Source: Desulfomicrobium macestii (GTDB lineage: Bacteria > Desulfobacterota > Desulfovibrionia > Desulfovibrionales > Desulfomicrobiaceae). From it: a DNA stretch of 64,000 bases. The notes under the pieces were generated by a model. It was not told where the DNA came from. It made no database searches and worked only from the letters and a program-made list of their open reading frames with translations. The position numbers and the translations under genes are program-made. Below, in pieces: positions 36,069 through 46,910 of this stretch (positions are counted from its first letter, which is position 1; each line of letters begins with the position of its first letter). The stretch lies in the NCBI RefSeq assembly GCF_014873765.1, contig NZ_JADBGG010000021.1, forward strand, positions 1-64,000, given 5' to 3'.

Positions 36069-36688
36069 AAACCAAGAACCCTCGTCCCTTCTTCCAAAGC
36101 TTCGGCCGCTATTTCAAGCGGCGTGATCCAGCGTCCCTTGCGTTTGAAGAAACGCCCTCCCTTGAGCAGATTTTCGGCCAATCCCTGCTGCTCCTCTTCA
36201 AAATGATAGCGCCGCACTTCACTGGTGGCCATGTTGATCAGGAAAAGATCCAGGGTCACGCCGGCAGGACGGGTCACGCCCCATTCGCCGCCGTCGCGCT
36301 CCTGCCAGCGGGAAACAAAAGGCACGAGCAGAAAATCCGCCTTGATGCAGGTTCCCACATTCTTCCAGTAGTCAAGGGGCTCGAAACGCGGTCTTTCCTT
36401 GCCGGCCTGGACGATCTCCTCGCACTGCCTGACCGTGGCCGCGTGCATGACCGTGCGCGCCTCGCTTTTATCCAGAATGGCGGCCAGGTTGTCGTCCAGG
36501 GAATCCAATACCTCTTCAGAAATGACCGAAACCTCATCCGGCAGTACACCGGCCATGAGTTCCCAGTCATGCTGCGCATGGACAAAATGAGCCACGGCCA
36601 GGGTGGCCTTGGGCTCGACGGCGGGCCAGTGCGCGGTGCCCGCGCAGGCCGTACATAAAAATAGCAAAGCCGGAATGATGTATCTCAT
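36065..36688 (-). CDS. Predicted lipoprotein lying between hisB and hisA
   Basis: A 207-residue protein with a short lipoprotein signal, [20 protein letters not shown], lipobox CTAC with C15 as acylated residue. The mature part has [16 protein letters not shown], a [20 protein letters not shown] region, [20 protein letters not shown], and [20 protein letters not shown] near the end, reminiscent of outer-membrane-associated lipoproteins that report a sum of small values; function is unknown. Both ends overlap the his genes by 4 bp (ATGA), so it is translationally coupled to histidine enzymes without an obvious metabolic link. Confidence 0.8.
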   Translation of the reverse strand: MRYIIPALLFLCTACAGTAHWPAVEPKATLAVAHFVHAQHDWELMAGVLPDEVSVISEEVLDSLDDNLAAILDKSEARTVMHAATVRQCEEIVQAGKERPRFEPLDYWKNVGTCIKADFLLVPFVSRWQERDGGEWGVTRPAGVTLDLFLINMATSEVRRYHFEEEQQGLAENLLKGGRFFKRKGRWITPLEIAAEALEEGTRVLGL

Positions 36689-37275
36689 GAGTCAAGACCT
36701 CCTTTGGTGCTGAGCACGTCTTCGCGTTCCACGCGCACGGCCTGACGCAGGGCCAGGCCGAGTCCCTTGAATACCGATTCCAGCAGATGGTGCCCGTTTT
36801 GTCCGTAAAGCATGCGCACGTGCAGGTTCATGCCCGCCTTGGACGCCAGGGATTTCAGAAATTCACGCCACAGATCCTTTTCCTCTCCGGCGATAACGGC
36901 CGGCAGGACATTTTCCTCGTACACCAGATAGGACCGTCCCGAAAGGTCGAGACAGACCTCGGTCAGGGCTTCGTCCATGGGAACCTTCGCACATCCGACC
37001 CGGGCGATGCCCCGGCGCTCTCCAAGGGCCATGCTCAAGGCGTTGCCAAGGCACAAGCCGATGTCCTCCAGAGAGTGATGCGCGTCTATATGCAGATCGC
37101 CCTTGCAGGAAATCTCAAGATCGAAACCGGCCCAATGGCCCAAAAGATCAAGCATGTGGTCGGCGAATCCGAACCCTGTTTGCACCGAGCAGACGCCCTT
37201 TCCGTCGAGATTGACGACCACGGAAATCCGGGTTTCCCGGGTCTCCCGATCGATACGGCCTGTACGAGGATGCAT
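36685..37275 (-). CDS. hisB: Imidazoleglycerol-phosphate dehydratase
   Basis: A 196-residue single-domain enzyme that dehydrates imidazoleglycerol phosphate. The manganese-binding histidine motifs [16 protein letters not shown] and [14 protein letters not shown] are complete, and the C-terminal [19 protein letters not shown] matches. No N-terminal histidinol-phosphatase domain is present. A terminator separates it from tatC upstream. Confidence 0.95.
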   Translation of the reverse strand: MHPRTGRIDRETRETRISVVVNLDGKGVCSVQTGFGFADHMLDLLGHWAGFDLEISCKGDLHIDAHHSLEDIGLCLGNALSMALGERRGIARVGCAKVPMDEALTEVCLDLSGRSYLVYEENVLPAVIAGEEKDLWREFLKSLASKAGMNLHVRMLYGQNGHHLLESVFKGLGLALRQAVRVEREDVLSTKGGLDS

Positions 37276-37293
37276 AACGTCTCCTTGCAGTGA

Positions 37294-37320
37294 AAAAAGG
37301 CCGGGCTATGAAGCCCGGCC
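37294..37320 (-). terminator. Terminator after tatC
   Basis: On the minus strand GGCCGGGCT (37320-37312) pairs with AGCCCGGCC (37307-37299) around a 4-base loop and is followed by T-run (37298-37293). It ends the tatB-tatC message and lies 19 bp before the hisB start. Confidence 0.85.
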
Positions 37321-37326
37321 CTGGTT

Positions 37327-38451
37327 TTATCCCTTGGCTTCCGCCGTCGCGTCATCTTCCGCCGGGGACTCTTTTCGCTTCTTGCCGAACGCATAGGCCA
37401 CCCAGATGCCTATCTCGTACAGAATGCACAGCGGCCCGGCCATCAGCGTTTGGGAGACAACGTCCGGCGGAGTGAGCACTGCGGCCACGACGAAACTCCC
37501 CAATATGGCGAATTTACGATATTTGCGCAGGGTCTGGTGCGTCACGATCCCAAGGATCGAAAGGAAGAACATGAAGAGTGGCAACTCGAAAATAAACCCG
37601 AACGCAAAAAGCATGCTGGTCGAAAAGCTGAAATACTCCCTGACCGAGGGCATGGGCTTGATGACATCCGAAGCATAACCCAGAAAAAACTGAAAACCAA
37701 ACGGGAATACCACATAATACCCGAATAGAGCCCCGGACACAAAACAAAGGGCCGAACACAAGGCTATGGGGATCATGTATTTTCGCTCCCCTTCGTAGAG
37801 ACCGGGAGCGATGAACATCCAGAGCTGATAGAAAATGTACGGACTGGCCACGAAAAGTCCGGCGATGGCCGCGACCTTGAGGTGGGTGAAGAAGGCCTCG
37901 GGCAGACCAGTGTAGATAAGCGAACCGCCGGAAGGTTCGAGCAGCGTGATAAGCGGCTGCATGAGCATCATGAAGAGCTGCTCGGCAAACGCATAACAGA
38001 CCAGAAGGCCCACGAACGCCGCGATGATGCAGCGCACCAGACGCACCCGAAGCTCATTCAGGTGCTCGGTGAACGTCATCTCATGCACGGGCTCTTCTTC
38101 TTCGGGCTCGGCCTTGGCCTCGGCCTCGGCGACGCCCCCATCGCCCTTGGGCGCGATGTCGGAGGTGCTTTCAGCCGCGTCCCCGCTGTCCTGAGCCTCC
38201 GGCGAGAGAGGTTCGGGGTCGGCGGAATCTTCCGACGGCGAATCCTCCGTCGGCCGAGAAGCGCCATCCTCAGCTTCGTCCGAAGCCACGGCGTCCCCCA
38301 AGTCCAGACCGGGGGCGTGCCCTTTGTCGGAGGAATCGTTCAGAACGGGGTCTTCAGCCGTACCCTCGCCCTGATTCAGGGAAGACGTCCCTTCCGATTC
38401 AGCGCCGGCTTCGTCTTCGATCCTGTCCCGATCCGTGCGCTCCTCGCTCAT
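37327..38451 (-). CDS. tatC: Twin-arginine translocase subunit TatC with long acidic N-terminal extension
   Basis: A 374-residue protein; usual TatC is about 250. Residues 1-122 are acidic, rich in Glu, Asp, Ser and Pro, and have no known domain. The TatC core begins at MTFTEHLNELRVRLVRCIIA (125-144), with the conserved HLNELR motif and its glutamate, followed by six membrane helices (ATPIIFYQLWMF-like ASPYIFYQLWMFIAPGLYEG; FGFIFELPLFMFFLSILGIV). It exports folded proteins with twin-arginine signals, important for periplasmic metalloenzymes of sulfate reducers. It overlaps tatB by 4 bp. Confidence 0.92.
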   Translation of the reverse strand: MSEERTDRDRIEDEAGAESEGTSSLNQGEGTAEDPVLNDSSDKGHAPGLDLGDAVASDEAEDGASRPTEDSPSEDSADPEPLSPEAQDSGDAAESTSDIAPKGDGGVAEAEAKAEPEEEEPVHEMTFTEHLNELRVRLVRCIIAAFVGLLVCYAFAEQLFMMLMQPLITLLEPSGGSLIYTGLPEAFFTHLKVAAIAGLFVASPYIFYQLWMFIAPGLYEGERKYMIPIALCSALCFVSGALFGYYVVFPFGFQFFLGYASDVIKPMPSVREYFSFSTSMLFAFGFIFELPLFMFFLSILGIVTHQTLRKYRKFAILGSFVVAAVLTPPDVVSQTLMAGPLCILYEIGIWVAYAFGKKRKESPAEDDATAEAKG

Positions 38452-38771
38452 GCCTTGTCCTTCTCGTTCTCCGTGGCCTTCACGGTGGGTTGCTCGGCAG
38501 GCTGATCGGGAGCAGGAGCCGCCGCGGCCTCTGGCTCGGCAGTGGCCGCGGTTTCAGGAAAAAGCTCCTTCTTGGCCTGTTCCGTCTTCACTTTCTGCTC
38601 GGACTGCTCGGCTTCCATTTCGATGGTCCGCTTCACATCGGTGCTGACTCGCCGGAATTCACCCAGGGCCTTGCCCAGGGACTTGGCCATTTCCGGCAGC
38701 TTGGCAGGCCCGATGACGATCAGGGCGACTATGAGAATAACTATAAGTTCCGTGGACCCAATTCCAAACAT
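38448..38771 (-). CDS. tatB: Twin-arginine translocase subunit TatB (or TatA-like)
   Basis: A 107-residue protein: one N-terminal membrane helix (GSTELIVILIVALIVIGPAK), the GP-hinge, then an amphipathic helix (LPEMAKSLGKALGEFRRVST) and a charged, alanine/proline-rich tail. The glutamate in the helix and the LPE hinge favour TatB over TatA, but small TatA/B proteins are hard to separate. It overlaps tatC and probably lies downstream of guaA in one message (35 bp). Confidence 0.88.
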   Translation of the reverse strand: MFGIGSTELIVILIVALIVIGPAKLPEMAKSLGKALGEFRRVSTDVKRTIEMEAEQSEQKVKTEQAKKELFPETAATAEPEAAAAPAPDQPAEQPTVKATENEKDKA

Positions 38772-38805
38772 AGGTTCATCTCCGTGAGAGGTGTGTTTTG
38801 GACGG

Positions 38806-40353
38806 CTATTCCCACTCTATGGTGCTCGGCGGCTTGGACGAAATGTCGTACACCACGCGATTAACCCCTTTGACCTCGTTGATGATCCTGCTCGACATGC
38901 GCCCCAGGATCTCGGTCGGAATCCTGGACCAGTCGGCGGTCATGGCGTCGATGGAATCGACAATGCGCAGGGCGATGACGTGTTCGTAAGTACGTTCATC
39001 ACCCATGACGCCGACCGTCTTCAACGGCAGCAGTACGGCAAATCCCTGCCAGACCTTGTAGTACCAGTTGGAAGCCATGAGCTCGTGCTGCACGATCTTG
39101 TCGGCCTGGCGCAGAATTTCAAGACGCTCGTCGGTGATCTCGCCGATGACGCGGATGGCAAGACCGGGGCCCGGGAACGGGTGGCGCCACACGATGAAAT
39201 CGGGCAGCCCCAGTTCCTGGGCGACCTTGCGCACTTCGTCCTTGAACAACTCGCGCAGGGGTTCGACCAGGGCGAAATCCATCTTTTCAGGCAGCCCGCC
39301 GACGTTGTGATGGCTCTTGATCACGGCGGAAGGCCCCTTGAAGCTGATGGATTCGATGACGTCGGGATAGAGCGTGCCCTGGGCCAGATACTTGACCCCC
39401 GGAATCTTCTTGGCCTCTTCCTCGAATACCTCGATGAAGGTGTAGCCGATGATCTTGCGCTTCTGCTCGGGATCATCAAGCCCTTCAAGCCGTGACAGGA
39501 ACTTGTCCTGCGCCTTGATGTAATGCAGGTTCAGGTCGAAATGCTGGCGCAGGTAGCCGATTACCTCGTCGCCCTCGCCCGCACGCAACAGGCCGTTGTC
39601 GACGAAGATGCAATGCAGGTTCTTGCCGATGGCCTTGTTCAGCAGCACCGCCACGACGGTGGAATCGATGCCGCCGGAGAGACCGCACACCACCTTGTCG
39701 TCGCCGATCTGCTCCGGCAGGGCCTGCAGCATGGAATCCACGAACGAAGACATGGTCCAGACGGATTTAAGATCTGCCACATGGAAAAGGAAATTGCGCA
39801 GGATTTCATCGCCCTGCTCGGTGTGCGCCACCTCGGGGTGGAACTGCAGCGCATACATCTTGCGGCTGACGTCGGCCATGGCCGCGATCTCGATGTTCTG
39901 GGTCTTGGCCGTAACCGAAAAACCCGGAGGAACGGCCAGGACATGGTCCCCGTGGGACATCCAGACCGTCAGCTTTTCAGCTTCGGAGACCGTATTCCAC
40001 AAAGGGCACTGTCCTTCGAAATAAAGGTCGCTGCGGCCGTATTCGCGGTCAAGCGAAGGCGCGACCTTGCCGCCAAGCATGTGCGCCATGAGCTGCATGC
40101 CGTAGCAAATGCCAAGGATCGGAAGGCCCCACTCGAAGATGCAGGGATCGATGCCCGGAGAGTCGGGGCTGGACACGGAGGCCGGGCCACCGGAAAGGAT
40201 AATGGCGCTGGGCTGCAGGGCCTTGAGCTCGTTTATTCCGATATTGCATGGATGAATCTCGGAATAGACGCCGGATTCACGGGTGCGCCGGGCGATGAGC
40301 TGGGTGTATTGGGATCCGAAATCCAGAATGATGACTTTTTCTTGTATATCCAT
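38806..40353 (-). CDS. guaA: GMP synthase (glutamine-hydrolysing)
   Basis: A 515-residue enzyme converting XMP to GMP. The N-terminal class I amidotransferase has the nucleophile in [16 protein letters not shown] and the [10 protein letters not shown] end of the triad. The ATP-pyrophosphatase P-loop is [15 protein letters not shown]. The dimerisation domain ends in [20 protein letters not shown] 40353 has GGAGG upstream; an earlier frame start at 40365 is rejected. It follows guaB by 45 bp. Confidence 0.97.
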   Translation of the reverse strand: MDIQEKVIILDFGSQYTQLIARRTRESGVYSEIHPCNIGINELKALQPSAIILSGGPASVSSPDSPGIDPCIFEWGLPILGICYGMQLMAHMLGGKVAPSLDREYGRSDLYFEGQCPLWNTVSEAEKLTVWMSHGDHVLAVPPGFSVTAKTQNIEIAAMADVSRKMYALQFHPEVAHTEQGDEILRNFLFHVADLKSVWTMSSFVDSMLQALPEQIGDDKVVCGLSGGIDSTVVAVLLNKAIGKNLHCIFVDNGLLRAGEGDEVIGYLRQHFDLNLHYIKAQDKFLSRLEGLDDPEQKRKIIGYTFIEVFEEEAKKIPGVKYLAQGTLYPDVIESISFKGPSAVIKSHHNVGGLPEKMDFALVEPLRELFKDEVRKVAQELGLPDFIVWRHPFPGPGLAIRVIGEITDERLEILRQADKIVQHELMASNWYYKVWQGFAVLLPLKTVGVMGDERTYEHVIALRIVDSIDAMTADWSRIPTEILGRMSSRIINEVKGVNRVVYDISSKPPSTIEWE

Positions 40354-40398
40354 TTTTACCTCCATCCGATTTCACGGATGGTTATGATCTCGAAAGTT

Positions 40399-41859
<1,461 letters not shown>

Positions 41860-41906
41860 TCATCTCTCCCGATGCTGGGGATTGGGTTACAATTCAAGAT
41901 TCGGGG

Positions 41907-42611
41907 CTAGATCCCCAGATAAGCCTTTTTGACATCCTCGTTGGAGAGCAGGGCCGCGCCCGAGTCTTCAAGCGTTATGCGGCCGTTTTCCATGACATAG
42001 GCCCTGTGAGCGATCTTGAGCGCCTGATTGGCGTTCTGTTCGACCAGAAAGACCGTGGTCCCCGATTCGTTGACCTTGCGAATGATGTCGAAAATTTGAG
42101 CGATGATGATCGGCGCGAGTCCAAGAGAGGGTTCGTCCAGCAGCAGCAGTCTGGGCCGGGCCATGAGCGCGCGGGAAATGGCCAGCATCTGCTGCTCGCC
42201 GCCGGACAGGGTGCCGCCGAGCTGCTTGCGTCGCTCGGCCAGAATGGGAAAGAGCGTGAAGACATATTCCAGATCCTGGGCGATGCCGACCTTGTCGTTG
42301 CGCAGGAAGGCCCCCAGGTCCAGGTTCTCCATGACCGTCATTTCCGGGAATATGAGCCGCCCTTCAGGCACCTGCGATATGCCCATGCGCACGATCCTGT
42401 CCGCCTTGACCTGATGGATGGGCTGGCCCTCGAACAGGATTTCGCCGCTTCGGGGCGGAACCCCGCCGCAGATGGACATGAGCGTGGTGCTCTTGCCCGC
42501 GCCGTTGGCACCGATCAGGGAAACGATCTCCCCCTTGTCGATGTGCATGGAAATCCCGTGCAGGGCCTGGATGTTTCCATAGAATGTGCAGACGTTCTTG
42601 AGTTCAAGCAT
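41907..42611 (-). CDS. livF: Branched-chain amino acid ABC transporter ATPase LivF
   Basis: A 234-residue ABC ATPase: Walker A GANGAGKSTTLM, signature LSGGEQQMLAIS, Walker B LLLLDEPSLGLAP, and the LivF end MENGRITLEDSGAALLSNED. It overlaps livG by 8 bp and is the last gene of the operon. Confidence 0.94.
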   Translation of the reverse strand: MLELKNVCTFYGNIQALHGISMHIDKGEIVSLIGANGAGKSTTLMSICGGVPPRSGEILFEGQPIHQVKADRIVRMGISQVPEGRLIFPEMTVMENLDLGAFLRNDKVGIAQDLEYVFTLFPILAERRKQLGGTLSGGEQQMLAISRALMARPRLLLLDEPSLGLAPIIIAQIFDIIRKVNESGTTVFLVEQNANQALKIAHRAYVMENGRITLEDSGAALLSNEDVKKAYLGI

Positions 42612-43392
42612 GCGCTTCCTCCCCGAGGTAGGCTTTGATGACCCGAGGATCGCTGCTGATCTCGGACGGAGTGCCGCTGGCGATGAGACAGCCGTACTCC
42701 ATGACGTAAATGCGATCCGAGAGGCTCATGACCATGCTCATGTCGTGCTCGATGAGCAGGATGGCCATATCCATCTCGTCCCGGATCTTGAAAACCAGAT
42801 GCTTGAGCGTCTCGGTTTCCTGCGGATTCATGCCCGCGGCGGGTTCATCGAGCAGCAAAAGCGTCGGGTCGGTGGCCAGGGCACGGGCGATTTCAAGGCG
42901 GCGCTGGGCGCCATAGGGCAGATTGCATGCCAGTTCCTTGTAGAACTTGTGCAATCCCATATATTTGAGCAGCTCGTAGCTCCGATCCACGATCTCCTTT
43001 TCCTCGCGAAGCACTGCGGGTGAACGCAGAAGCGCTCCCCAGATGCCGGTCTTGGTCCGGCAGTGGCGGGCGATCATGACGTTTTCAAGCACGCTCATGT
43101 TCTTGAAAAGCCGGATGTTCTGGAAAGTCCGGGCCATGCCGAGTTCCGTGACCAGATTGGGCTTGAGGCCGTTCACCTTGGTCCGCGCCCCATTCCTGGG
43201 CGTGAACCAGACTTCGCCTTCGGTCGGTTCGTAGATGCTTGTGATGCAGTTGAAGAAGGTGGTCTTGCCCGCCCCGTTGGGGCCTATGAGCGCGACGATC
43301 TCTCCCGAATGAACCGCAAGCTGCACTTCGTTCAAAGCGCGCAGGCCTCCAAAATTCATGGACACAGCCGTGACGTCGAGTACCGGTTTCAT
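42604..43392 (-). CDS. livG: Branched-chain amino acid ABC transporter ATPase LivG
   Basis: A 262-residue ABC ATPase: Walker A GPNGAGKTTFFN, signature LPYGAQRRLEIARAL, Walker B LLLLDEPAAGMNPQET. The LPYGAQRRLEIAR signature separates LivG from LivF. Directly abuts livM. Confidence 0.94.
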   Translation of the reverse strand: MKPVLDVTAVSMNFGGLRALNEVQLAVHSGEIVALIGPNGAGKTTFFNCITSIYEPTEGEVWFTPRNGARTKVNGLKPNLVTELGMARTFQNIRLFKNMSVLENVMIARHCRTKTGIWGALLRSPAVLREEKEIVDRSYELLKYMGLHKFYKELACNLPYGAQRRLEIARALATDPTLLLLDEPAAGMNPQETETLKHLVFKIRDEMDMAILLIEHDMSMVMSLSDRIYVMEYGCLIASGTPSEISSDPRVIKAYLGEEAHA

Positions 43393-44616
43393 CTAGATAC
43401 GTCCTCCATTGGCCGCGTTCAATTCAGGATCGTCCACCGTGTAGGAGCGCCCCTTGGCCGGAATGAGGCCCTGAGGCCGAAAGACCATCATGAGCACCAT
43501 GGCGGAGGCAAAAAGGATCATGCGGTATTCGGAAAAGGCGCGCAGATATTCCGGCAGAAGCACCAGAAAGGCGGAACCGAGAATGACCCCGAGGTTTGAA
43601 CCCATCCCGCCCAGAACGACAATGGACAAAATGATGGCCGATTCGAAAAAGGTGAAACTCGCGGGGTTGATGAAGGTGGTCTTGGCCGCGAAGATGACAC
43701 CCGCGAATCCGGCCCAGGCAGTGCCCAGGCCGAATGCCATGACCTTCACGCCGACGCGGTCGATGCCCATCGCTTCGCAGGCGATCTCGTCTTCACGCAG
43801 GGCCTGCAGGGCACGACCGATGCGCGAATCCTTGAGGCGGGTCACGGCAATGATGGTGATAATGGCAAGAACCAGTACAATATAGTAAATATAGATGTTT
43901 GCATCCGCAACAGAGAGCTTCACGTCAAAAAGGCCCGGACGCGGGATGTTCGAGACCCCCGAAGGGCCGCCTGTCAGATCGCTCCAGTTCTCAAGCACCA
44001 GGCGCACTATCTCGCCGAAACCGAGGGTGACGATGGCCAGATAGTCTCCGCGCAGTCGCAGCACCGGAAATGCCAATGCAATACCGGCCAGGGCCGCGAT
44101 CACGCCGCCCAGAGGCAGGGCGACCCAGAAGCCAAGACCGAAATACTGATTCAGAAGTGCGTAGGAATAGGCGCCGATGGCGTAGAAGGCCGCATGGCCA
44201 AGAAACAGCAGGCCGGCCACGCCGACGATGATGTTCAGGCCGAGCCCGAGCACGACGTAAAGCAAAAAGGAGATGAGGATATTGGTCTGGTAGGTGGTCA
44301 CAAGCCAGGGGGTAACCAGAAAGACGACCAGAAAAAAAGCTCGAAACGAATTGGTCAGTGCCGGGTTGTTGGCCAGCTCCGCCAATTTGCCGCTCTTCTT
44401 CTCTCCGGACGCGGCCACCGCGTCACCGGCCTCCTTGCGCCGGATGGCCCAGCGCCACACAAAGGACAGCACAAAGCTGCCGATGCCAATCAAGGCCATG
44501 TTCTCCCAGCGCCAGATCACCGTTTTTTCAATGGTATTGACGCGGATAACCATGAGGGGAAAGGTCAGGAACATGAACCACAGGCTGACCATGATGGATT
44601 TTTTCAACTCGTTCAT
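43393..44616 (-). CDS. livM: Branched-chain amino acid ABC transporter permease LivM
   Basis: A 407-residue permease with about 10 membrane helices and the LivM motif ALREDEIACEAMGIDRVGVK, preceded by RLKDSRIGRALQ. The N-terminal 110 residues add two helices and a charged loop absent from shorter LivM proteins, which occurs in proteobacterial LivM. Lies 37 bp after livH. Confidence 0.93.
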   Translation of the reverse strand: MNELKKSIMVSLWFMFLTFPLMVIRVNTIEKTVIWRWENMALIGIGSFVLSFVWRWAIRRKEAGDAVAASGEKKSGKLAELANNPALTNSFRAFFLVVFLVTPWLVTTYQTNILISFLLYVVLGLGLNIIVGVAGLLFLGHAAFYAIGAYSYALLNQYFGLGFWVALPLGGVIAALAGIALAFPVLRLRGDYLAIVTLGFGEIVRLVLENWSDLTGGPSGVSNIPRPGLFDVKLSVADANIYIYYIVLVLAIITIIAVTRLKDSRIGRALQALREDEIACEAMGIDRVGVKVMAFGLGTAWAGFAGVIFAAKTTFINPASFTFFESAIILSIVVLGGMGSNLGVILGSAFLVLLPEYLRAFSEYRMILFASAMVLMMVFRPQGLIPAKGRSYTVDDPELNAANGGRI

Positions 44617-44653
44617 TATCGTGTCCGCCCTTCGATACGTTTGCGTCCGCTGA

Positions 44654-45562
44654 TCATACTTTCTCCACCTTGGCCTTGCCCATGATACCCGACGGCCGGA
44701 AGATCAGAAAGACCACCAGCAGGGTGAAGGCAAAGACGTCTTCGTAGTCGCTTGAAATATAGCCGGTGGCGAAACTCTCGGACAGACCCAGAAAGAGGCC
44801 GCCGAGCATGGCGCCGGGGATGGATCCGATGCCGCCCAGAACAGCGGCCGTGAAGGCCTTGATGCCTGCGAGAAATCCGATGGCGAAATTGACCATGCCC
44901 ACATGCGAGGCGATGAGCACGCCGCCGAGGGCGGCAAGAGACGAACCGAGGATGAAGGTGATGGAGATGACCTTGTCCGAATCCACTCCGAGCAGCATGG
45001 CCATCTTGCGGTTCTGGGCCGTGGCGCGCATGGCCTTGCCCATCTTGGTGTACTTGATGAACGCCGTCAGACCGGCCATTGAAAACGCACTGGTGACAAC
45101 GATGACGAAGTCCGAGGATCCGAAAACGTGGGCTATGGGCTCGATGAAATCAAAATCCGGGATCAGGCGCGGAAACGGCAGAAAGTCGGAAGTCTGAGCC
45201 AGGATGATGTAGTTCTGCAGGAACAGGGACATGCCGATGGCGGAAATGAGCGGAGAGAGACGACCGGCCCCGCGCAGGGGCTTGTAGGCGATCTTCTCCA
45301 TGGTGTAGCCGTACCCCGCGCAGTAGATGATCGCCACCACTGCGGCGATGACCAGAATGGCGGGCGCGGGAAACCCCATGATCCCAAGCACTCCGGCGAT
45401 GATCAGACCCACGAAGGCGCCGAGCATGTATACTTCGCCGTGGGCGAAGTTGATGAGCTCGATGATGCCGTAGACCATGGTGTAGCCGATGGCGATGAGA
45501 GCGTAGATGCTTCCCCTGGTCAATCCGCCCAAAAAAAGTTCCGTGAAATATTGCCAGTCCAT
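44654..45562 (-). CDS. livH: Branched-chain amino acid ABC transporter permease LivH
   Basis: A 302-residue permease with about eight membrane helices: TRGSIYALIAIGYTMVYGII, LINFAHGEVYMLGAF, ATAQNRKMAMLLGVDSDKVI and AVLGGIGSIPGAMLGGLFLG are family signatures. ATG 45562 (GGGGAA upstream) is preferred to a frame opening at 45592. A hairpin lies between it and livJ. Confidence 0.94.
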   Translation of the reverse strand: MDWQYFTELFLGGLTRGSIYALIAIGYTMVYGIIELINFAHGEVYMLGAFVGLIIAGVLGIMGFPAPAILVIAAVVAIIYCAGYGYTMEKIAYKPLRGAGRLSPLISAIGMSLFLQNYIILAQTSDFLPFPRLIPDFDFIEPIAHVFGSSDFVIVVTSAFSMAGLTAFIKYTKMGKAMRATAQNRKMAMLLGVDSDKVISITFILGSSLAALGGVLIASHVGMVNFAIGFLAGIKAFTAAVLGGIGSIPGAMLGGLFLGLSESFATGYISSDYEDVFAFTLLVVFLIFRPSGIMGKAKVEKV

Positions 45563-45613
45563 AATTCCCCGTCTGCTCCGGCCCTGGACCATTCCTTGCC
45601 GGGCTGTTGAAAG

Positions 45614-45649
45614 AACCGAGGGACAGGCTTTATCGCCCGTCCCTCGGTT
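45614..45649 (-). other. Hairpin between livJ and livH
   Basis: A perfect 11-bp stem, AACCGAGGGAC (45614-45624) and its complement at 45639-45649, loop of 14 bases, in the 110-bp gap after the binding-protein gene. On the minus strand it is not followed by a T-run, so it is more likely an mRNA-stabilising end that gives more livJ than livH message. Confidence 0.6.
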
Positions 45650-45672
45650 AAAGCTGCATTGTAAGAGGGAGC

Positions 45673-46785
45673 CTACTTCAATTCCACGTAAGCGCCGCCC
45701 TGTACCTGATACATGGAGAAGCCAACGCCTTCGGCATCGCCGCGGGCGTCAAACTTGATCGTACCGACGGTGGTGTCCACGGTCTCGGTGCGAAGCTTTT
45801 CCATGATCTTGTCGGCGTCGGTGGAGTCGGCCTTGTCGATGGCGTTGACCAGGGCCTGCATGGCCGCATAGGCGGCATCAAAGAACGCGCCGGGCTCGGA
45901 GCCGAATTCTGCCATGTGGGCAGCCTTGGCGGCCTTGTTCATTTCCAGGCCGCTGACGTCCTGGGGACCGGAAGCGTAAACGCCTTCGGCGTCGGCGCCC
46001 GCGACCTTGATGAAGGTGTCATCCTTGACGCCGTCGTCGGAGATGAACTTCACGTTGACGCGCTTCTTCTTCAGCTGGGAAACAATCTTGGAGGCTTCAG
46101 GATGGTAGCCGCCGAACATGACGGTGTCCGCGCCGGCCTGACGAACCTTCTGGACAACGGCGGAGTAATCCACCGCGCCGGGGGTCACGCCTTCGAACAG
46201 GACGACTTCGGCCTTGCCGCCTTCCTGGATGAACTTCTGTGCGTACTCGGCATAACCCTTGCCGTAATCGCCCTTGTCATGCAGGACGGCGATCTTCTTG
46301 GCGCCCAGCTTGTCGATGGCGAAGTTGACGCCGAGCATGGCCTGGGCGTCATCGGAAGCGATGGTGCGGAAGAAAGTGGGGTACTGGCCGCTCTGGGTCA
46401 ACTCAGGATTGGTGGCCGAGGGGGACATGGTCACGATCTTGGCTTCGGTGTAGATGGGCAGGGCAGCCTTGGTGGCACCGGAACAGATGTGCCCAAGCAC
46501 GACTACAGCACCGTCGGAAACGAGCTTGGTGGCCGCGTTGGTCGCCTTTTCAGGCTTGCACTCTTCGTCCTGGATCAAAAGTTCGATCTGCTTGCCGTCG
46601 ATGCCGCCCTTGGCGTTGATGTCCTTTGCCACGAGCTTGGCGGCATTGACCGTCGGCAGGCCATAGGAGGCCAGATCGCCGGTGTGGGCTCCCGCCACGC
46701 CGATCTTCACGGTATCGGCACCAAATGCCGTACTGGTCAGCAAAGTCAGGCACGCCGCGATCACGAGACCAGAAAAACGTTTCAT
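45673..46785 (-). CDS. livJ: Branched-chain amino acid-binding protein LivJ/LivK
   Basis: A 370-residue periplasmic protein with a clear signal peptide (MKRFSGLVIAACLTLLTSTA, cleavage after AFG). The mature part is a Peripla_BP_6 fold: VKIGVAGAHTGDLASYG, HICSGATKAALPIYTEAKIV, FRTIASDDAQAMLG and MFGGYHPEASKIVSQLKKKR. It delivers Leu/Ile/Val, or related ligands, to LivHMGF. ATG 46785 has GGAGGA upstream; longer frames are rejected. Confidence 0.94.
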   Translation of the reverse strand: MKRFSGLVIAACLTLLTSTAFGADTVKIGVAGAHTGDLASYGLPTVNAAKLVAKDINAKGGIDGKQIELLIQDEECKPEKATNAATKLVSDGAVVVLGHICSGATKAALPIYTEAKIVTMSPSATNPELTQSGQYPTFFRTIASDDAQAMLGVNFAIDKLGAKKIAVLHDKGDYGKGYAEYAQKFIQEGGKAEVVLFEGVTPGAVDYSAVVQKVRQAGADTVMFGGYHPEASKIVSQLKKKRVNVKFISDDGVKDDTFIKVAGADAEGVYASGPQDVSGLEMNKAAKAAHMAEFGSEPGAFFDAAYAAMQALVNAIDKADSTDADKIMEKLRTETVDTTVGTIKFDARGDAEGVGFSMYQVQGGAYVELK

Positions 46786-46823
46786 CAGTTCCTCCACAAT
46801 GTTCAAGTTTAGGATATGATTCA

Positions 46824-46843
46824 TGGCCCGCCATGGCGGGCCA
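46824..46843. repeat. Perfect 20-bp palindrome upstream of livJ
   Basis: TGGCCCGCCA joined to its own reverse complement, in the 125-bp gap between the TPR gene and livJ, 38 bp before the livJ start. A second hairpin (GGGCT/AGCCC) lies at about 46861-46880. They may end the ccm operon or act in the livJ leader; a repressor site is equally possible. Confidence 0.5.
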
Positions 46844-46910
46844 CTAAAGCTTGCGGAATCGAGGGCTATTACCATTAGCCCCTTGGAGGTGTCAAACAGG
46901 AGCAAGAGGA

